From: Ottowia sp.
GTDB lineage: Bacteria > Pseudomonadota > Gammaproteobacteria > Burkholderiales > Burkholderiaceae_C
Direction: 5' to 3'
NCBI GenBank assembly: GCA_023228705.1
Contig: JALOAS010000048.1
Location: 1-23,200 of the forward strand
Length of the DNA stretch: 23,200 nt
The notes beneath the pieces are model-generated. The model saw nothing but the letters and a program-made list of their open reading frames with translations. It ran no database searches and was not told the DNA's origin. The position numbers and the translations under genes are program-made. Positions 15,156 to 22,583 of this stretch are shown one piece after another; the stretch's first letter is position 1; each line of letters opens with the position of its first letter.

Positions 15156-15528
15156 GTGGCTGCGCCGGTGGTTCTGGTTCCTGTTTGCCGGAGGCACCGG
15201 GTTTGCCCTGTACCTGCTGATCTCCAACACGCTCAATTACTTGCTGGGCGTCAACGCTGCGGTCTCTGCCGCCGTGGGTACGCTGCTGCCGGTCCTGCCG
15301 GTGTTTTACATGCAGCACAGGCTGACGTTTCGCAGCCAGCAACGCAAGCGCAAGGCGCTGCCCGCGTACGCGCTGTTGCAGGTGGCCAATGCCGGGTTCG
15401 TCGCCGCATTGACCCTGGTCGGCGTGCGCCTCGGACTGCCAGAAGCCCTCGTGTTTGTCATTGCCGGCGCCATGGGCGTGGTGGCCTCGTACATCGTGCA
15501 GTCGCGACTTATTTTCAAGGCCGCCTAG
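15127..15528 (+). CDS. GtrA-family membrane protein (probable polyprenyl-phosphate sugar flippase)
   Basis: A 133-residue protein with four hydrophobic segments and the GtrA pattern: R-F/W-x-x-x-G-G-T-G-F-A-L-Y near the N-terminus, a Y/M-Q-H-R-L-T-F-R loop after segment two (equivalent to the family's N-R-x-W-T-F), and S-Y-I-V-Q-S-R-L-I-F-K at the end. The family length is about 120-150 residues. GtrA proteins are thought to flip undecaprenyl-phosphate-linked sugars so that a periplasmic transferase can use them. I chose the ATG at 15127, which overlaps the preceding gene by 29 bases; there is no strong ribosome binding site, consistent with translational coupling. Confidence 0.85.
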   Translation: MAIPLIHRAEWLRRWFWFLFAGGTGFALYLLISNTLNYLLGVNAAVSAAVGTLLPVLPVFYMQHRLTFRSQQRKRKALPAYALLQVANAGFVAALTLVGVRLGLPEALVFVIAGAMGVVASYIVQSRLIFKAA

Positions 15529-15649
15529 CAGCCTGCCGGACCATGGGTGAATCTGCTGCGCCGCTGGCAGAGGCAGTCCATTCCTGCCCGCTCTTTCCGT
15601 TGCACAGGTCAACCATGCACTGCGAAACCCGGGAAATCTGGCCCCGTTT

Positions 15650-15688
15650 GCCCGCCCGGCTCGTGGCCATCGCCAAGGCCCGGCGGGC
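15650..15688. terminator. Hairpin between convergent genes, possible terminator
   Basis: GCCCGCC (15650-15656) pairs perfectly with GGCGGGC (15682-15688), with a further GGCC/GGCC pair inside. It lies in the 229-bp gap between gtrA (plus) and the isomerase gene (minus). There is no T-run, so intrinsic termination is uncertain. The rest of 15529-15757 shows nothing recognisable. Confidence 0.3.
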
Positions 15689-15757
15689 TGTTGGGGCCAT
15701 GCCGTGTTGCGGCGCGCGCCCCGCATGAAAATGCGCTCAGCGCCTGGGTACCGGCCC

Positions 15758-16678
15758 CTACGACCCCGCCTTTTCCTGCGCGGCGTCATCGGAAAACAGC
15801 GCCCGCACGGCCTTCTCGTCCAGGGTCACGCCGTACTGCGCAAACAGCTTCTCCTGCACTTGCTCGCGCGCCTGCTGGCGGCACCAGGCTTCGGCCCGTC
15901 TTGCGGCTGACGAGCGCACCTCGTCCCAGGTCAGCTGGCGTGCGTTGCGCTTGGCCTGTATGTAAAAGAGATAGCCAAAACTGCCTTCTTGCACCGGCCC
16001 CAGCAAATCGCCCTGGCCAGCCGCATCCAGCGCGCGCATCACGGCGCTGTCGCCCTCGAGCTGCACCCAGCCCAGATCGCCCTGAGCGTCCAGCTTGTAC
16101 ACCTGCTCAGCCTGCGCCACCACCTCGTCCAAGGTGGTCTTGCCCTGCGAGATCCGGGTGGCCTGCTCAAAGAGCCAGCTCATGGCTGACTGGCCGCCTA
16201 TTTTTTGCCCAAGCGGCAGGATGACGCGCGTCAGGCGGGCCGTGGGCGGCAGCACGAAGGCCTCCGGGTGCGCCTCATACCACGCCTTGGCCGCCGCGTC
16301 GTCGGCCGGGCGCTCACAAACGGGCGCCACCCGCTTGTAGACAGCAAGCGCGTAGATATCATCAAAGCGGTCATCTCCTGCCTTGCTGCGCCGCTCCACG
16401 CCCATCTTGCCGCCTTCCAGCACCAGCGCGCGCGTGAGCGCCATCTCCCTGAGCGCCTCTTCAGCGCCCCAGTAATTCCCGGTCGCTCCCCGCAGGTCCG
16501 TGCGCCGGCTCACGTACTTGTCAAGCTCTGAAGACGTGATGGTCTCGCCGTTGGCAAATGTGGCCAATACCTGCGCATGGGCAGCCAAAGGCAGCGCCAG
16601 CAGCAACGCACCGGCCGCCGCAAGCCGGCGCAGGCCCAGCACCGAGCGGGCCATGTGAACTATGGATCTTTCAAACAT
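15758..16678 (-). CDS. Parvulin-type (PpiC/SurA/EpsD-like) periplasmic peptidyl-prolyl isomerase
   Basis: A 306-residue exported protein with a Sec signal peptide (hydrophobic L-A-A-A-G-A-L-L-L-A-L-P-L, cleavage likely after A-H-A near residue 35). A SurA-like N-terminal helical part (residues about 38-120, including L-A-T-F-A-N-G-E-T-I-T-S-S-E-L-D) precedes a rotamase PpiC domain at roughly 140-250, marked by A-R-L-T-R-V-I-L-P-L-G and G-D-L-G-W-V-Q-L-E-G. A Gln/Arg/Glu-rich C-terminal helix follows. Proteins of this shape act as periplasmic foldases for outer-membrane or secreted proteins; EpsD-type members occur in exopolysaccharide clusters, but that assignment is not certain here. The gene follows the propeller-like lipoprotein by 15 bases, so the two are probably co-transcribed. 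A start at ATG 16654 is possible. Confidence 0.82.
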   Translation of the reverse strand: MFERSIVHMARSVLGLRRLAAAGALLLALPLAAHAQVLATFANGETITSSELDKYVSRRTDLRGATGNYWGAEEALREMALTRALVLEGGKMGVERRSKAGDDRFDDIYALAVYKRVAPVCERPADDAAAKAWYEAHPEAFVLPPTARLTRVILPLGQKIGGQSAMSWLFEQATRISQGKTTLDEVVAQAEQVYKLDAQGDLGWVQLEGDSAVMRALDAAGQGDLLGPVQEGSFGYLFYIQAKRNARQLTWDEVRSSAARRAEAWCRQQAREQVQEKLFAQYGVTLDEKAVRALFSDDAAQEKAGS

Positions 16679-16693
16679 GCGGGGGACCTGTTG

Positions 16694-17821
16694 TCAGGGA
16701 TTTGGCAAAGCGGCCTGGCCCGGCTCCCGGACGCTGGCGTTCTCCCACAGCGGGCCGTAGATGACATCGGAAGTTTCGCCGGCGGAGTTGAGAACCAGGA
16801 CATCCAGTTCGTCGTCGTGATCAAGGTCGATCAGCTGCAAGGTGGTGGAGAACCCGCTGGTTTCAAGCCAGCGCGTCTCCAGGACGCTGCCATCGGCGGC
16901 AATGCGCTGCAGATGCAGGAGCTGGTCATCGCCCCAGATGACCATGTCGTCGGCCAGCGGCGCCACCGCCACGGCGCCGGCCGGCCAGCCGGGCAGGTAC
17001 TGAACCTGGCCGGTGTTCATGTCGATGCGCGCATTGCGACCGCCGGTCTCCAGCGGCACATACAGCCACCGCCCTGAAGGCGAGGGCGCCACCTGGCGCG
17101 GCACGGCATCAAAACGGGCCAGCTCGACGGGTGCCCGCTCTGGCGCGTCCAACGCCGCCCACATCACGCGGCCGTCGTCCAGACAGCCCACGGCCAGCCC
17201 CTCCTGGCGTTGCCCCGGTGCCTGCGGTACCGGCACCGGATGCCAGGGCGTCGCGCACCAGTCCGCCTCTTGCAGCTCGGCCTGCCCGCTCGAGCGGCTC
17301 CACCAGACCCAGCTCACCCGCTTGCCGCTGTAGGGAGTGACCAGCATGCGAACCGCATCCTCGCCCGCATCCAGCACCAGCACGTGGCGAGGCGCAAAAC
17401 CCACATTGATCTGCTGCTGCAGCGCGAGCACCCCGCCCCGCAGCGAAAAAATATCCAGCCCCTGGGAGCGCTCCACGGCAGCGACGACATGCTCATCGTC
17501 CAGCCAGGCTGCCCCGTCCGGGTGATACGCCACGTCGTGCCGCGCCAACACGCTGGCGCTGCGGCCCTGGAGCTGCCAGACCACCACCTCACCGGCGCGG
17601 TGGTCGACCAGCGCGGCCCGGCATTGGCCATCGGCACAGCGCGCCTGCCCGCCCCAGGCGACCGGTGTTTCCAGACTCAGGTGCTGCGCACTGCGATCCG
17701 CAGCGGCCCGGCCGTCGCCTTCAGCGTCGGGTGCGCTCGCGGCGCAAGCCGCCAGCAGCGCTGCACCGGCCAGGATTGACGCGCGCGCCGCCAAAGAGCG
17801 CAATAACTTGTTTTGGATCAT
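16694..17821 (-). CDS. Lipoprotein with beta-propeller/FG-GAP-like repeats, unknown function
   Basis: A 375-residue lipoprotein: hydrophobic stretch with lipobox LLAAC, Cys26 lipidated. The mature part is made of short beta-strand repeats, for example V-D-H-R-A-G-E-V-V-V-W-Q-L-Q-G-R, D-A-G-E-D-A-V-R-M-L-V-T, G-R-W-L-Y-V-P-L and near the C-terminus DLDHDDELDVLVLN, which looks like the calcium-binding loop of an FG-GAP/VCBS repeat. I do not recognise a named family. Start ATG 17821 is chosen because it begins the signal peptide; a longer frame upstream would run through the terminator at 17870-17908. It forms a two-gene unit with the isomerase and might be its client or partner at the outer membrane (inference). 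Confidence 0.75.
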   Translation of the reverse strand: MIQNKLLRSLAARASILAGAALLAACAASAPDAEGDGRAAADRSAQHLSLETPVAWGGQARCADGQCRAALVDHRAGEVVVWQLQGRSASVLARHDVAYHPDGAAWLDDEHVVAAVERSQGLDIFSLRGGVLALQQQINVGFAPRHVLVLDAGEDAVRMLVTPYSGKRVSWVWWSRSSGQAELQEADWCATPWHPVPVPQAPGQRQEGLAVGCLDDGRVMWAALDAPERAPVELARFDAVPRQVAPSPSGRWLYVPLETGGRNARIDMNTGQVQYLPGWPAGAVAVAPLADDMVIWGDDQLLHLQRIAADGSVLETRWLETSGFSTTLQLIDLDHDDELDVLVLNSAGETSDVIYGPLWENASVREPGQAALPNP

Positions 17822-17869
17822 GCGTATCCCATGCGAACTTTCTGCTGCAAAACCAACCCTGCACAACCA

Positions 17870-17908
17870 CAAAGAAAGCCGGCAGGCCTCGCGAGGAGCC
17901 CTGCCGGC
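17870..17908 (-). terminator. Rho-independent terminator after the secreted-protein gene
   Basis: Read on the minus strand, a 9-bp GC stem GCCGGCAGG/CCTGCCGGC (plus 17900-17908 with 17878-17886) has an inner complementary loop and is followed by TTTCTTTG. It lies 90 bases after the stop of the secreted-protein gene. The next gene in the same direction starts 49 bases further on at 17821, so it may be fed by read-through or by a promoter in that short gap. Confidence 0.8.
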
Positions 17909-17998
17909 CAAGGCATGTCGAACACCATGTGCGCCTGTTACGTCACGTCAGCACTTGCATCCCCGACGCAACCTGGACACCGTGTTCATGCACCGCTT

Positions 17999-18877
17999 TT
18001 AGGGGGCCGAGGGGGCCGGCGTGTGCAGACCCAGTACCGACTGCACGGCGCCAAAGCCAGGCGCAGCGATCTCGCTGTACGAGAAGACCGAGCCCGTAGT
18101 ATCAAGATCGGGGGCGGTACCCGTATCCCAGACGATGAAGCCGTCGGTGTAGTCTGCCGGACGACCCGCAATGGTCTCGGGGTTAAAGTTGTCCAGTTCC
18201 TCGAACTTGAGTTCAAAGTTGACAGACTTGCGGTTCTGGTTGTCGTCGTACATGTTGACGGTATGCGTGCCGCTCTGGTCACCGGTGGACCACACAAATA
18301 TCCTCGTGTCGGTACCACCCGGAGCACCGTCGATGTAGTAGTGCATGTAGAGAATGTCGCCAACAGGGGCCGCACCAGCCACCTCGGTCAGGCTGTCCGG
18401 ACCCATGGTCGACAGATCGCCAGTAATGGTCAGGTCGCCGTCGATCACGGGCGTGTACGCCACGTCGTCATTGGGCACGTCCACCTGGAAGGCATGGCCA
18501 CCAATCAGGCCTCCTTCGCTGAGCCCGCTGGAATCCGTGCACTCGTCATCGGGACCCGAGGCAAAGACCAGGTAGCCGCGCTTGTTCTCCAGGCCCACGC
18601 CCGACTCGCTGCTCCAGATGTACTGGTAGTAGTCGTTGGCGGTCATGGGAAAGCAGCCGTCGGTGACGTGCCCGGAGTCCTGGTCGAAGAAGGTCCACCA
18701 GACGCTGGTCGCGTCCCCGGCGTTGGTGATACCGACGGTGGTCGTGTAGCCCACGCCGTTGTGGATCACGTTGGGCACCACAAAGCCGTTGGAAAACGTG
18801 CCGGAGGTGTACGCGTTGGCTGCACCGGCGGCCAGCATGGTGGCCGCGGCAACAGCTGTGAGAGCAAGTTTTTTCAT
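17999..18877 (-). CDS. Secreted protein of unknown function
   Basis: A 292-residue protein with a clean Sec signal peptide (MKKLALTAVAAATMLAAGAANA, cleavage likely after A-N-A). The mature chain is acidic, rich in Asp, Gly, Thr, Tyr and Trp, and looks beta-sheet based (V-G-Y-T-T-T-V-G-I-T-N-A-G-D-A-T-S-V-W-W-T-F-F-D), like an extracellular or surface beta-sandwich. It contains only two Cys residues (in DGCFP and DDECTD), which could form a disulfide. I do not recognise the family. The start at ATG 18877 is set by GAGG eight bases upstream and by the signal peptide. The gene is a single transcription unit with its own candidate promoter, an 80-base structured leader and a good terminator, suggesting strong, regulated expression. 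Confidence 0.83.
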   Translation of the reverse strand: MKKLALTAVAAATMLAAGAANAYTSGTFSNGFVVPNVIHNGVGYTTTVGITNAGDATSVWWTFFDQDSGHVTDGCFPMTANDYYQYIWSSESGVGLENKRGYLVFASGPDDECTDSSGLSEGGLIGGHAFQVDVPNDDVAYTPVIDGDLTITGDLSTMGPDSLTEVAGAAPVGDILYMHYYIDGAPGGTDTRIFVWSTGDQSGTHTVNMYDDNQNRKSVNFELKFEELDNFNPETIAGRPADYTDGFIVWDTGTAPDLDTTGSVFSYSEIAAPGFGAVQSVLGLHTPAPSAP

Positions 18878-18906
18878 TACTAAATTCCTCTTGTCCAAAA
18901 ATAGGA

Positions 18907-18964
18907 GGTGTTCCCCGCGTTAGCCACGGGCCTTGACCCACCCGGTGAATCGTTTGGGCTGTGC
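18907..18964 (-). promoter_or_regulatory. Structured 5' leader of the secreted-protein gene, possible riboswitch-like element
   Basis: The minus-strand RNA would contain GATTCA/TGGGTC (6-bp stem with G-U pairs, loop CCGGG), then CCCG/CGGG around TGGCTAACG, enclosed by GGTG/CACC, and then TATTTTT before the ribosome binding site. The pieces CAAAC, AAGGCC-CGT-GGCTAA and GCGGGG-AACACC recall parts of the cyclic-di-GMP-I (GEMM) riboswitch in order, but the second GEMM stem-loop is missing, so identity is doubtful. The start coincides with the expected transcription start of the candidate promoter. Confidence 0.35.
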
Positions 18965-18966
18965 TC

Positions 18967-18996
18967 ATTCTAAGCGGACGCCGGCGCCATTTGCAA
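18967..18996 (-). promoter_or_regulatory. Candidate sigma-70 promoter of the secreted-protein gene
   Basis: On the minus strand, TTGCAA (plus 18991-18996) and TAGAAT (plus 18967-18972) are separated by 18 bp. The -10 matches the consensus in five of six positions, the -35 in four of six. Transcription would start near 18960, giving a leader of about 80 bases. Confidence 0.45.
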
Positions 18997-19165
18997 TTTT
19001 CTGACAGCGCTGCTTGCAAATTTCCAGCAGTCTGTTGTTCAAATGCAACGCGCTGTAAGGGTTTCTTGGCCGGTGGCACGCACCGTCAGCTCACCGGATG
19101 ACGGATGACAGACGAGCGCGGTCGCTGCGGGCCGTGGATGAAAGCCGCCTGCGGCGGCTGATGAA

Positions 19166-19227
19166 GGTTTGGCGTCAAGCGTTCAGCGTCCAGCGTGTGC
19201 CCACCACGCTCAACGCTCAACCTCCCC
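19166..19227. repeat. Intergenic heptamer repeat element, copy B
   Basis: GGTTTGGCGTCAAGCGTT (19166-19183) continues as CAGCGTCCAGCGTG, followed after a short loop by the inverted arm CACGCTCAACGCTCAACCTCCCC. The first 18 bases are the exact reverse complement of 22639-22656 in copy C, and ACGCTCAACGCT (19206-19217) is identical in direct orientation to 22633-22644 in copy C. The two arms can pair imperfectly into a hairpin. Confidence 0.8.
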
Positions 19228-19375
19228 ATCATGGCGGCGCAGCCGCAATCATTGCAGCCGCGCAGCGGCGCGGTCATCAAGGCGCCAGCGAGGTCATCGG
19301 TCATGCGCGTGCGGGTTTGCTGGGCGTCGCGTTTCTGACCAGGAAGGTTGTGCGCCGCGCGGCCTGCGCGCATCG

Positions 19376-20728
19376 TCAACGCGCGCGATCGAACCACGCG
19401 CGGGCGGCGGCCAGGCAAAAGGGCGGCTCGTACAGCCCGTGGTAGGTGCCCCAGGCGGCAGCGTAGCCGGGCGCCGCGGCGTCTTGCGGCGCCGCGGCGG
19501 CCTGCGCGCCATGGCGCGCGGCAATTTGCGCGCCCACGTCGACCGACGCCAGGTGGCGCACGCCCTGCGCGCGCCACCTGGCGGCCAGCGGCAACTGATG
19601 CACGCGCGGCGGGACGATGCGGTCGCCGTGCGCGCCGCACAGCAGCACGGGCGCGCGGGGTTGCCAGTCCATCAGGCTGTTGGCGCGCGCGGCAACGCGC
19701 ACGGGCGCGCCGGCGTCGCCCTCCTGCATGACGCGCAGGAAAGCGGGCTGCATCAGCGCATCGCGCGCCTGCGCCGGCGTGCCGCCGGGAAGCAGGCCGG
19801 CGGCGATGAGGTCCGCCAGGCTGGCGCCGGGGGCGGGCAGCAGGTTGGCGATGCGCGCCGCGTACGGCGGCCTGAACGCATCAAGCGGTTGTAAATAAAT
19901 GTCACCGTAGACCTTTTGCCACGACGTGAGCAGGAACGGGACGATGAGCCGGTAGCCGGGCCAGGCCTGGCGCTCCTGCAGCAGCGCGTCCAGGTCGTAC
20001 AGGCCGGCCAGGTGCGCGGCTGCGGCAATGCGCGGCTGGTTGCCCGCGTCGCTGCTTTCGGCAGCGCGTTGCGCGGCCATGGACGCGTGGCCGCCCTGCG
20101 AGTATCCGGCCAGGAACGTGGCCGACACGTCCCGCCCGGCCTCGTCGCCGATCGCCGTGCGCGCCGCGGCCAGCGAGTCCAGCACGGTGCTGGCTTCGGA
20201 GCTGGCGTGCAGGTACGGATGAAAGGGGTAGTCCGACCCGGCGTAGCCCAGGTAGTCGGTGGCAACGACGGCGTAGCCCTGCGCCGCAAAGAAAGCCAGC
20301 AGCAGCGACGTTTCAAAGTCATCCGTGCTGGCCAGGGTGCGGTTGCGGTCGACCTCGGTGCCCCGCGCGTACGCCAGCAGCGGCAGCTCGCCGGTGCATG
20401 CATGCGTTTCTGCCGTTTCCGTGTTGTCCGTCGGCTGCGGCAGCAACAGCGCGGCCGACGCGCTGGCGCCCGGCTCGCCGTGCGCGCCGGGGGTGGCGTA
20501 CTCCATGGAAAACAGCCTGACCTTGCAGCGCGCGGCGCCGGCCAGCTCGTGCACGCCAAGCGCTTCGGCCACGTCGTCGATCTGCGCGGGCTCCCAGGTT
20601 GCCACCAGCACGGGCGGCGCCAGCAGCTGGCCACGCGCCCGGGACGCTTCTGCAGATCCGCCGCTGCAGGCAACCAGAAGAATGAGCATGGCGAGCGCGA
20701 GCGCCCGCTGCCCCGCGCGCTGAATCAT
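19376..20728 (-). CDS. Secreted alpha/beta-hydrolase lipoprotein (secretory-lipase-like)
   Basis: A 450-residue lipoprotein. The signal has R-A-G-Q-R, a Leu-rich core and lipobox LLVAC, with Cys21 lipidated. The catalytic domain has the nucleophile elbow GYSQGG with Ser211, an oxyanion-side region L-L-A-Y-A-R-G-T, Y-A-V-V-A-T-D-Y-L-G-Y-A-G-S upstream of the nucleophile, a candidate acid in C-G-A-H-G-D-R-I-V-P-P, and a candidate His in G-T-Y-H-G-L-Y-E-P-P-F near the end. This order and the YLGYAGS block fit fungal/bacterial secretory lipases (LIP family) and related esterases. I start at ATG 20728, which begins the signal peptide; an ATG seven codons upstream is possible. It follows the small lipoprotein by 63 bases in the same direction, so the two may share a transcript. 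The substrate is unknown. Confidence 0.84.
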   Translation of the reverse strand: MIQRAGQRALALAMLILLVACSGGSAEASRARGQLLAPPVLVATWEPAQIDDVAEALGVHELAGAARCKVRLFSMEYATPGAHGEPGASASAALLLPQPTDNTETAETHACTGELPLLAYARGTEVDRNRTLASTDDFETSLLLAFFAAQGYAVVATDYLGYAGSDYPFHPYLHASSEASTVLDSLAAARTAIGDEAGRDVSATFLAGYSQGGHASMAAQRAAESSDAGNQPRIAAAAHLAGLYDLDALLQERQAWPGYRLIVPFLLTSWQKVYGDIYLQPLDAFRPPYAARIANLLPAPGASLADLIAAGLLPGGTPAQARDALMQPAFLRVMQEGDAGAPVRVAARANSLMDWQPRAPVLLCGAHGDRIVPPRVHQLPLAARWRAQGVRHLASVDVGAQIAARHGAQAAAAPQDAAAPGYAAAWGTYHGLYEPPFCLAAARAWFDRAR

Positions 20729-20791
20729 GTGGCCCGGCACGTGCGCCACCTTATCCTGGCCACAAGGTCGGCGCCTGATGAAAGGATGGGG

Positions 20792-21247
20792 TCAGGAGCC
20801 GCCGGACCGCGTGCCCGGCGCCGCGCCGCGCCGGTGCTCGTGGTACCACAGCCCGTCGACCAGCCGCCAGTGGTCGTGGATCACGCCCTTCTGGTTTCTC
20901 ATTCGTGCCTGCGGCACGTCAAAGCGGATGCGGACGTCGACCTGCGCCTGGTCGCCGTCGATTTCATGCACGCCGAGGACTTCGGCCTCGTGGTATATGA
21001 TGCCCCCGCGCTTGACGTAGTCCTGCAGCGTCCAGCGCGGGTCCAGCGACAGCTCGTCCAGCGGCCATGCGGCCAGACGGTCGTTGTCCTTGATGGCGTC
21101 CCAATAGGCTCGGGCCCGCTCCAGCAGCGCATCCTCCCCGCTGCCAGCGCCAATGACGCTGCCGCCGCTGGCGCACGCGCCCGCAAGCAGCGCGGCCGCA
21201 GTCGAGACACTCGCAAGTAGCCAGCGGCGACGGGTTGGCATGAACAT
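20792..21247 (-). CDS. Small lipoprotein, unknown function
   Basis: A 151-residue lipoprotein. The N-terminus has three Arg in a row before the hydrophobic part (T-R-R-R-W-L-L-A-S-V), a twin-arginine-like pattern, and lipobox LAGAC with Cys25. The mature part is a small alpha+beta domain (A-R-A-Y-W-D-A-I-K-D-N-D at the start, then V-D-V-R-I-R-F-D and D-H-W-R-L-V-D-G-L-W-Y) resembling the NTF2/cystatin-like folds often found in such lipoproteins, but no family is recognised. AAGGAG six bases before ATG 21247 fixes the start; a second Met follows two codons later. It is divergent from rfbB. Confidence 0.8.
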   Translation of the reverse strand: MFMPTRRRWLLASVSTAAALLAGACASGGSVIGAGSGEDALLERARAYWDAIKDNDRLAAWPLDELSLDPRWTLQDYVKRGGIIYHEAEVLGVHEIDGDQAQVDVRIRFDVPQARMRNQKGVIHDHWRLVDGLWYHEHRRGAAPGTRSGGS

Positions 21248-21439
21248 GGAAGGCTCCTTTCAGTGGTGACTTGCTTGCACGGGTGCTGCGCCTGAACCGC
21301 CCGATTGTAGAAGCACGCCTGCGCCCGCCCAACCTGTTGCGATCGCCGATGAACGCCGGGCACGCACGCGGCACTCCCTTGGCTCAAACACGGTCGCGGC
21401 GTGGGACCTGCCGCCTGCTATGAAATAATTAGCCGTTTG

Positions 21440-21469
21440 TGCAAATGGTGCAGCGCGTGCATTTTTGCA
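21440..21469 (+). promoter_or_regulatory. Stem-loop in the rfbB leader
   Basis: TGCAAA (21440-21445) pairs with TTTGCA (21464-21469), with an inner TGCA/TGCA stem and a GCGCG loop. It lies between an AT-rich stretch (TATGAAATAATTAG, 21419-21432, possible -10 region) and the AGGGA ribosome binding site of rfbB, 34 bases before the start codon. It may be an operator or an RNA hairpin; no matching regulator is known to me. Confidence 0.35.
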
Positions 21470-21503
21470 TGATGATCAATCAACTGACAAGGGATCTGGC
21501 AGC

Positions 21504-22577
21504 ATGATTCTGGTGACCGGCGGCGCCGGCTTCATAGGCAGCAATTTTGTCCTGGACTGGCTGGCCACGCAGGATGAACCCCTGGTGAACCTGGACAAGC
21601 TCACGTACGCGGGCAACCCGGCCAACCTGGCCAGCCTGGCAGATGACGCACGCCACACTTTTGTGCACGGCGACGTCTGCGACGCGGCGCTGCTGCAGCA
21701 GCTGCTGCAAGCGCACCAGCCGCGCGCCATCGTGCACTTTGCCGCGGAGAGCCACGTGGACCGCTCCATCCACGGCGCGGCGGACTTTATTGACGCCAAC
21801 ATCATGGGCACGTACCGCCTGCTGGAAGCCGCGCGCGGATACTGGGCTGCGCTGCCGACAGGCAGGCAGGACGCCTTCCGCTTTGTGCACGTCTCCACCG
21901 ACGAGGTTTATGGCAGCCTGGCTCCCGATGCGCCGGCGTTTGCCGAGGACCACCGCTACGCGCCCAACAGCCCGTACAGCGCCAGCAAGGCCGCAGCTGA
22001 CCACCTGGTGCGCGCCTGGCACCAGACGTACGGGCTGCCTGTGCTCACCAGCAACTGCTCCAACAACTACGGCCCGTACCAGTTTCCGGAAAAGCTGATC
22101 CCGCTGCTGATCCTGAACGCACTGGCAGGCAAGTCGCTGCCCATCTACGGCGACGGCCGGCAGGTGCGCGACTGGTTGTACGTGGGCGACCACTGCAGCG
22201 CGATCCGCCGCATCCTGGCCCGCGGCGCGCCGGGGCAGGTGTACAACGTGGGCGGCTGGAATGAAAAGACCAACCTGGAGATCGTGCACGCGGTGTGCGC
22301 GCTGCTCGATGCGCTGCGCCCGCGCGCCGACGGCCAGCCGTACGCGCGGCAGCTGCGGCACGTGCAGGACCGCCCCGGCCACGACCGGCGCTACGCCATA
22401 GATGCACGCAAGATAGAGCGCGAGCTGGGCTGGCGCCCGGCCGAGACGTTTGAGACCGGAATCCGCAAGACCGTGCAGTGGTACCTGGACCACCCGGACT
22501 GGGTCGCGGGCGTGCAAAGCGGCGCGTACCGCGACTGGCTCAGCACGCAGTACGGCGCCACCGACGAAGAGGTTTAG
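21504..22577 (+). CDS. rfbB: dTDP-glucose 4,6-dehydratase
   Basis: A 357-residue cytosolic enzyme catalysing the second step of dTDP-L-rhamnose synthesis (dTDP-glucose to dTDP-4-keto-6-deoxyglucose, using bound NAD+). The sequence shows GGAGFIG (6-12), L-D-K-L-T-Y-A-G-N (30-38), STDEVYG (131-137) with the dehydratase residues Thr132, Asp133 and Glu134, the catalytic Tyr158 and Lys162 in YSASK, and the very typical S-N-N-Y-G-P-Y-Q-F-P-E-K-L-I-P stretch. The length matches RfbB/RmlB. ATG 21504 begins directly at the Rossmann fold and has AGGGA nine bases upstream; the 13-codon extension to 21465 is unlikely. It is followed after 201 bases by rfbD. Confidence 0.96.
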   Translation: MILVTGGAGFIGSNFVLDWLATQDEPLVNLDKLTYAGNPANLASLADDARHTFVHGDVCDAALLQQLLQAHQPRAIVHFAAESHVDRSIHGAADFIDANIMGTYRLLEAARGYWAALPTGRQDAFRFVHVSTDEVYGSLAPDAPAFAEDHRYAPNSPYSASKAAADHLVRAWHQTYGLPVLTSNCSNNYGPYQFPEKLIPLLILNALAGKSLPIYGDGRQVRDWLYVGDHCSAIRRILARGAPGQVYNVGGWNEKTNLEIVHAVCALLDALRPRADGQPYARQLRHVQDRPGHDRRYAIDARKIERELGWRPAETFETGIRKTVQWYLDHPDWVAGVQSGAYRDWLSTQYGATDEEV

Positions 22578-22583
22578 CGAATT

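Larger units (their letters stand above)
18878..19375. other. 498-bp intergenic region rich in small hairpins and repeats
   Basis: From left to right: the structured leader and promoter of the secreted-protein gene (to 18996); two direct GGATGAC units (19096-19109); the hairpin GCCGCC-TGC-GGCGGC (19144-19158), which on the minus strand is followed by TTTCA and may end transcripts of the hydrolase gene; repeat copy B (19166-19227); and the interrupted palindrome GCAATCATTGC (19246-19256). I see no convincing coding sequence, although minus-strand reading frames stay open because of high GC. Confidence 0.6.

Noticed and set aside
19086..19640. Minus-strand frame through the repeat-rich gap below the hydrolase gene
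   Set aside because: Arg/Ala low-complexity sequence that crosses repeat copy B and overlaps the hydrolase C-terminus in another frame; no start signal.
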